A DNA stretch of 64,000 nt, taken from the NCBI RefSeq assembly GCF_001953055.1, contig NZ_CP019044.1, positions 434,001 to 498,000 of the forward strand. Direction: 5' to 3'. The stretch comes from Salaquimonas pukyongi. Lineage in GTDB: Bacteria > Pseudomonadota > Alphaproteobacteria > Rhizobiales > Rhizobiaceae. Each line of letters begins with the position of its first letter. Position 1 is the first letter of the stretch. The notes under the pieces were generated by a model that was given only the letters and a program-made list of their open reading frames with translations, did not search any database and had not been told where the DNA came from. Positions 60,255-64,000 of the stretch are shown here, in pieces. The translations under genes and the position numbers were made by a program.

Positions 60255-62110
60255 ACAGCAAAAATCGCAATTCCTGGCCGGCTCTGGCTTTCCTCATCGC
60301 CTGCGCCCTGCTTCTCCTGACGGGCTACACGATGGAGAAGGTCGGTGTGCCCCGTAATTATGTCATTGCGATCACGGCAGTGTTCACGGTGGTCTTGTGG
60401 GCAGCTGCAACCCTTTCAGGCGGCACCACCAGGGCAACAAAATTCTTTTTTGCCGAACACGCCATTCGCCCGCCGCTTAGCGCTGCAGCAATCGCCGGCT
60501 GTCTGCTGTTTCCGCTGATCTTCATGCAAGCTGGTGCATTTGCCGCGCTTGCCCCCGGCTTTCTCATCACGCTGGGCGCGGCAACCGTTTCGGGCATTGC
60601 GCTTGGCATTCTGCTGACGGGCGCCCGTTTCAGGGCCACCGGATTTTCCGACCCCTGCGAATTGATGTTCCGGCAGTATCAGTCCCGCCTTCCCGCGCAG
60701 TCTCTTGCGCTATTGCTGATCATCGCAGGGCTGTTGCTCATCATATCTGCGCTGGAAGCAGTCAGCTATCTTGCCGCCTGGTATTTCGGCCTGTCGCGCG
60801 GCATGGCGATTTTTCTGGCAGCGGGCATGGTAATCCTGACGGCCGGTCTGGGGGGCGTGCTGTCGACAGCCAGGCTTGGAGGCGTGGCCATGATGGCGCT
60901 GCTTCTGGCCCTCAACCTTCTGCTTTTCTTCATGGCGATTGACGGCGAGGGAATACCGATTGGCCAGCTTTCTTTCGGGGCGGCGGCACTTGAGCCGATG
61001 TGGGATCTTGAAGACCAGTTGAAAAGTCTTCAGTTCAGCCGGCTATCGGATATCATGATTGGTGTTTCGCCACTCTTCTTCCATGCGCCCGGTGTCCATC
61101 TCGCCATCGGCATTCTCATTCTGCTCGCCATCGCCGCCTATCCGCCAATGCTGCAGTTTTATGCAGCCAGCCCAACACCGGACAGGGCTGAAAATGCGGG
61201 CACGAAAGCCATCCTGCTTGCCGGCTTTGCTGCTGCCTCCATTGTCGCCGTGTTGGTATATTCAGCCTACGGGTTCTATGAATCCCTGCTTGGCCTTTCG
61301 GTCAGCGAGGCCAGGATCGAAGCGCCTGTTCTGTTTTCGTGGCCCGGGCGCATCGCCGATCTGGTCACGGTGTGCGGTACGGTACTCAATGATGCTCAAG
61401 GTCTTATGACAGCCTGTCCCGAAGAGAGCGACCACATCCTCAGCACCTCGGACCTTTCCGTAAACGCGCGGCTTTTCTTTGCAGCAGCTGCGGATTTCAA
61501 CGGCTATCCCCTGGCACTGTCCGGGTTCCTGACGGCGGCCGCAATCCTTGCGTTGATCACTTTTTCCGCCAGCACGGCGCTTGCCATGGCAAGCAATTTC
61601 ACCGGCGCATTCTATATGCCGCAACTTAAGGCCACCGGCAGCCACCGGGCTTTCTGGAGCCGGCTTGTCATCGCAGCTCTGGTTGTGCTCGCGGCCTTGG
61701 CTGTTCACGGGCACTGGATCGATCCGGATGTTTCATTCCTGCTTGGCATGTCGATCATCGCCAGCACAGCTCTGCCTGCCCTCATTGCAGTCTTCTATCT
61801 TCCGCAACTTGGCTTTCCGTCCGTGACCTCCGCCATCAGCACCGGCTTTACGATCTGCGTCTTGTATTTCGTGCTGGCAACAAGCGGCATCGATTTCGTT
61901 CCTGCCAATGGCGATGAGGTGCGGTTGCCGCTGCCTGGAATGCCGGAAGGCTTGCCCGGCTTTCTTGGCGGACTTCCCGGCGCTGCAGCAGCCGGACTAA
62001 TTCTGGTTGCTGCGCTTTTGATCGTTGCTTTTCAGGATCGTACCCAACCGGCAGCAGATGACGAGGAGACATTGGATGAGACTTCAGTTTCAGGACTTGA
62101 TACGACATGA
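60251..62110 (+). CDS. Sodium:solute symporter family protein (acetate-permease-like)
   Basis: 619 residues with about 14 hydrophobic segments, coupled to the small subunit. The pattern (LLLTGYTMEKVGVPRNYVI near the N-terminus, a long insertion FRQYQSRLPAQS, and ISALEAVSYLAAWYFGLSRG) resembles the VC_2705 subgroup of cation/carboxylate symporters rather than ActP itself. Its stop overlaps the thioesterase start. With the SSF-fused kinase and response regulator it forms a likely sense-and-import unit for a small carboxylate. Confidence 0.78.
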   Translation: MNSKNRNSWPALAFLIACALLLLTGYTMEKVGVPRNYVIAITAVFTVVLWAAATLSGGTTRATKFFFAEHAIRPPLSAAAIAGCLLFPLIFMQAGAFAALAPGFLITLGAATVSGIALGILLTGARFRATGFSDPCELMFRQYQSRLPAQSLALLLIIAGLLLIISALEAVSYLAAWYFGLSRGMAIFLAAGMVILTAGLGGVLSTARLGGVAMMALLLALNLLLFFMAIDGEGIPIGQLSFGAAALEPMWDLEDQLKSLQFSRLSDIMIGVSPLFFHAPGVHLAIGILILLAIAAYPPMLQFYAASPTPDRAENAGTKAILLAGFAAASIVAVLVYSAYGFYESLLGLSVSEARIEAPVLFSWPGRIADLVTVCGTVLNDAQGLMTACPEESDHILSTSDLSVNARLFFAAAADFNGYPLALSGFLTAAAILALITFSASTALAMASNFTGAFYMPQLKATGSHRAFWSRLVIAALVVLAALAVHGHWIDPDVSFLLGMSIIASTALPALIAVFYLPQLGFPSVTSAISTGFTICVLYFVLATSGIDFVPANGDEVRLPLPGMPEGLPGFLGGLPGAAAAGLILVAALLIVAFQDRTQPAADDEETLDETSVSGLDTT

Positions 62111-62951
62111 TCGAGATACACCGGTCCTTCGTTAACACCTGGGAGTGTGACGAGAACGGGCATATGAATGTTCGGTTCTATCTGCGCCGGTTCGAAGAGG
62201 GGGCAGCGGTGTTTGTGGCATCCCATTCAGATAATGGCAGTGCAGCTATCCTGCGGCACCGGCACGTTCGCTATCATCGTGAATTGCTGGAAGCAGAAAG
62301 TACCCTCACCTTGGCGGCGGTTCCCGGCGATGGGCCTTTCAAGGGATATCTCGTACAGGTGCTCAAGGATATTTCCACCGGCAGAATCTGCGCCACCTCC
62401 CTTGATTGTTTTGATGGCCTGCAGGTCGCAGCAACAGCATCAGACTTCGACACGCTGGAGGCAGCATCCCCCGCGGACTCGCATCAGGTGACGCCCAGGC
62501 AGACGATGATGCTTTTCTTGAGCAGAGCCTCAAGGCAGGCAGGGCCATCACGACCAATCAGATGATCGTTGCAACCGATGATCTCGATGCTGCCGGCAGG
62601 CTGCGGACCGACCGGATTGTTGCCTGCTTTTCCGACGGCGCCTCGCACATATGGGAGCATGCTGGCGTGACCACCGCATGGCTCAACACCAACAATCATG
62701 GGCGGGTTTCGGTGGAAATGAAGGTCCAGCCAGTGGCAGGGGTTGAACCGGGAGAAGTGCTCGGCATGATTTCAAGGGTTGCCGGTCACCAGGGCAGAAC
62801 GTTCAGGCTGGCGCATACATTGCGCAGTCTTGAAGACGGCCGGCCTGTCGCGCGGGGTGAGGCGTGCTGCCTCGTCATGAATCTTGAGACAAGACGTGCT
62901 GTTCCGCTGCCGGAAAGCTTCACGAACTATATGGCAGATCAGTCCTTGTAG
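62107..62951 (+). CDS. Double-hotdog thioesterase family protein, frame broken between 62468 and 62500
   Basis: The first frame begins MIEIHRSFVNTWECDENGHM, with the hotdog signature GHMNVRFYLRRF, and ends early at 62565. The second frame carries AGRAITTNQMIVATDDLDAA, a second hotdog (HTLRSLEDGRPVARGEACC) and the end. One base more in the CCCCC at 62468-62472 (or in CCC at 62494-62496) joins them; the former reads SPRGLASGDAQADDDAF. Intact length would be 281 residues, an acyl-CoA thioesterase type. It overlaps the symporter stop and the 3' end of the next convergent gene. Confidence 0.75.
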
Positions 62952-63433
62952 AGATCGCGGAATTCGTGCCGCCAGTCTTTCATCTTTCCATGGAACCGCT
63001 TGAGGAAGCGGGCGGAGAAGTCGAGGGCCTCGTCAAGCTCCTGCTCGATGGCGTCCATATCCTCGTCATCCCACCGGTAACTGTGACGTTCGCCGTCACT
63101 GTCATCCTGCCCGTCCAGCTTTGCCTCCAGACGATCCAATCGCTCCAGAAGGGAATCGAACTCTTCCTCAATCGCTTCGCGGTCGTCGGCAGCCATGCGG
63201 CAGATCAGCTGGCCGGATTGCTTTCGGCAGATCGACATCTGGCCGGAACGTTTGTCGAGGCGGATGAAATCATCGCCGTCACGGGAAAGTTCATAGCGGT
63301 CCGAATCCGGTTCAGTGTCGTCGCTGTTTTCGGTGGCCTTTGCAGGCTGAAGCAGCATGGCGGCTGAAAATCCGAACAGCAGGACAGCCGCTGATGCAAA
63401 CTGCGGATTGATGTATCTTTTGAATCTGGTCAT
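62939..63433 (-). CDS. Periplasmic acidic protein of unknown function
   Basis: 164 residues. The signal peptide (FASAAVLLFGFSAAMLLQPA, then KATE) precedes an acidic, helical mature part with many Asp/Glu (TENSDDTEPDSDRYELSRDG) and two cysteines in ICRKQSGQLIC. There is a coiled-coil-like stretch EEEFDSLLERLDRLEAKLDG. No family recognised. It overlaps the thioesterase gene end by 13 bases. Confidence 0.65.
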   Translation of the reverse strand: MTRFKRYINPQFASAAVLLFGFSAAMLLQPAKATENSDDTEPDSDRYELSRDGDDFIRLDKRSGQMSICRKQSGQLICRMAADDREAIEEEFDSLLERLDRLEAKLDGQDDSDGERHSYRWDDEDMDAIEQELDEALDFSARFLKRFHGKMKDWRHEFRDLYKD

Positions 63434-63646
63434 GGAAACTCCTTTCCCGCCTCAAAATCCAGCCGGCTCTTCCATGGATCGAACCGTCGGCCGCATCCGC
63501 CGCTATCACAAGGCTACAGGGGGATACGGGCCGTATTGAGGCGTTTTTCTTGCACGTCCCTTCATCCTGGCATTGTGCCAGCCAACGGACTGTGCCACTT
63601 CACACATTCTACCACATGACACACTTTGCCACGCTATCAGACTGCC

Positions 63647-64000
63647 ATGCTTCCGGAATTTGTCTACAAAATTGCAACCTTCGAACAATGGGATGAGGCG
63701 CTAGAGAAGGGAACCTTCGATGGGGCGCCGGTAGATCTTGAAGACGGCTATATTCACTTCTCCACCATTGCCCAGGTGCGCGAGACTGCACAAAAGCACT
63801 TTGCAGGCCAGGATGGGCTCATGCTGGTGAAGGTCGCAACCGGGCCGATGGCTCGGCACTATAAAATGGAAGCGTCACGCGGCGGAGCCCTGTTTCCGCA
63901 TCTTTATGCCAGGCTGCCGGTGGACAATGCCGTAATCTGGGAGGAAATCCAGCTTGAAGCCGATGGCACGTTTCGCTTTCCTGACTGGTTTGCAGATGAC
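63647..64000 (+). CDS. DUF952 family protein (3' end outside window)
   Basis: Starts MLPEFVYKIATFEQWDEALE; DGYIHFSTIAQVRETAQKHF and HLYARLPVDNAVIWEEI are the conserved DUF952 stretches. 118 codons are present and the family is about 110-125 residues, so only the last few are missing. Function unknown. Confidence 0.85.
   Translation, partial: MLPEFVYKIATFEQWDEALEKGTFDGAPVDLEDGYIHFSTIAQVRETAQKHFAGQDGLMLVKVATGPMARHYKMEASRGGALFPHLYARLPVDNAVIWEEIQLEADGTFRFPDWFADD

Overview
The window is chromosomal DNA of an alphaproteobacterium, most likely a member of the Hyphomicrobiales (Rhizobiales). The main reason is the gene order murA - DUF2948 - hisD - UPF0262 - low-molecular-weight phosphatase - infA - maf - yacG - tRNA-Phe (32.0-37.7 kb), which is typical of that order. 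A PodJ-like polarity protein, a RutR-controlled reductive pyrimidine operon and a CtrA-type motif fit as well. I do not go below order level.

Layout. 0-7.3 kb: an Lhr-type repair helicase (its end lies outside the window), a glycine-zipper lipoprotein, a DUF3429 membrane protein and the large PodJ-like protein. 7.3-11.3 kb: a MerR regulator, a palindromic repeat, a nucleotidyltransferase-kinase fusion and a divergent exostosin-like glycosyltransferase. 11.3-23.7 kb: a reductive uracil/thymine catabolic locus. PreT and PreA make dihydropyrimidine, HydA opens the ring and an M20-type amidohydrolase removes the carbamoyl group. The locus also holds a cupin, a small membrane protein, an unusual SDR, a four-gene ABC importer, an EamA transporter and RutR, and has two RutR-type operators. 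23.8-32 kb: a FadB-like fusion, an RND pump with its adaptor, and a GMC oxidoreductase. 32-38.3 kb: the conserved core block, ending at tRNA-Thr.

38.3-52.95 kb is an integrative element inserted in the 3' end of tRNA-Thr(GGT). It is bounded by a 25-bp direct repeat (24/25 identical), and a P4-type tyrosine integrase lies at the far end. It also carries a retropepsin-like lipoprotein, a minimal tyrosine recombinase, an XRE/RuvC-like pair, a large palindrome, a large serine recombinase and a VirD4-like ATPase. Downstream of the serine recombinase lies the most interesting structure in the window: at least five small cassettes separated by copies of a short site. The first copy is the 3' end of the recombinase gene itself. 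Four other copies still encode an in-frame alternative C-terminal tail for the recombinase. The cassettes carry one or two small genes each: a DpnII/MboI-type nuclease, an unknown protein, two small membrane proteins with a shared leader and an SRPBCC protein. After the last site come a TIGR02391 protein and a zinc-ribbon protein. This resembles an integron in layout, but with a serine recombinase and with the insertion site inside the recombinase gene. I know of no description of such a system.

52.95-64 kb returns to core-like DNA: a candidate structured RNA before a small membrane protein, a serine hydrolase, mscL, a sodium-symporter-fused hybrid histidine kinase with a LuxR-type response regulator next to a two-subunit symporter, a double-hotdog thioesterase, a periplasmic acidic protein and a DUF952 protein running off the edge.

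Five otherwise well-conserved genes (preT, the EamA transporter, the SDR, UPF0262, the thioesterase) are each broken by what looks like the loss of one base in a short G or C run. This is more likely consensus error in the assembly than five true pseudogenes.
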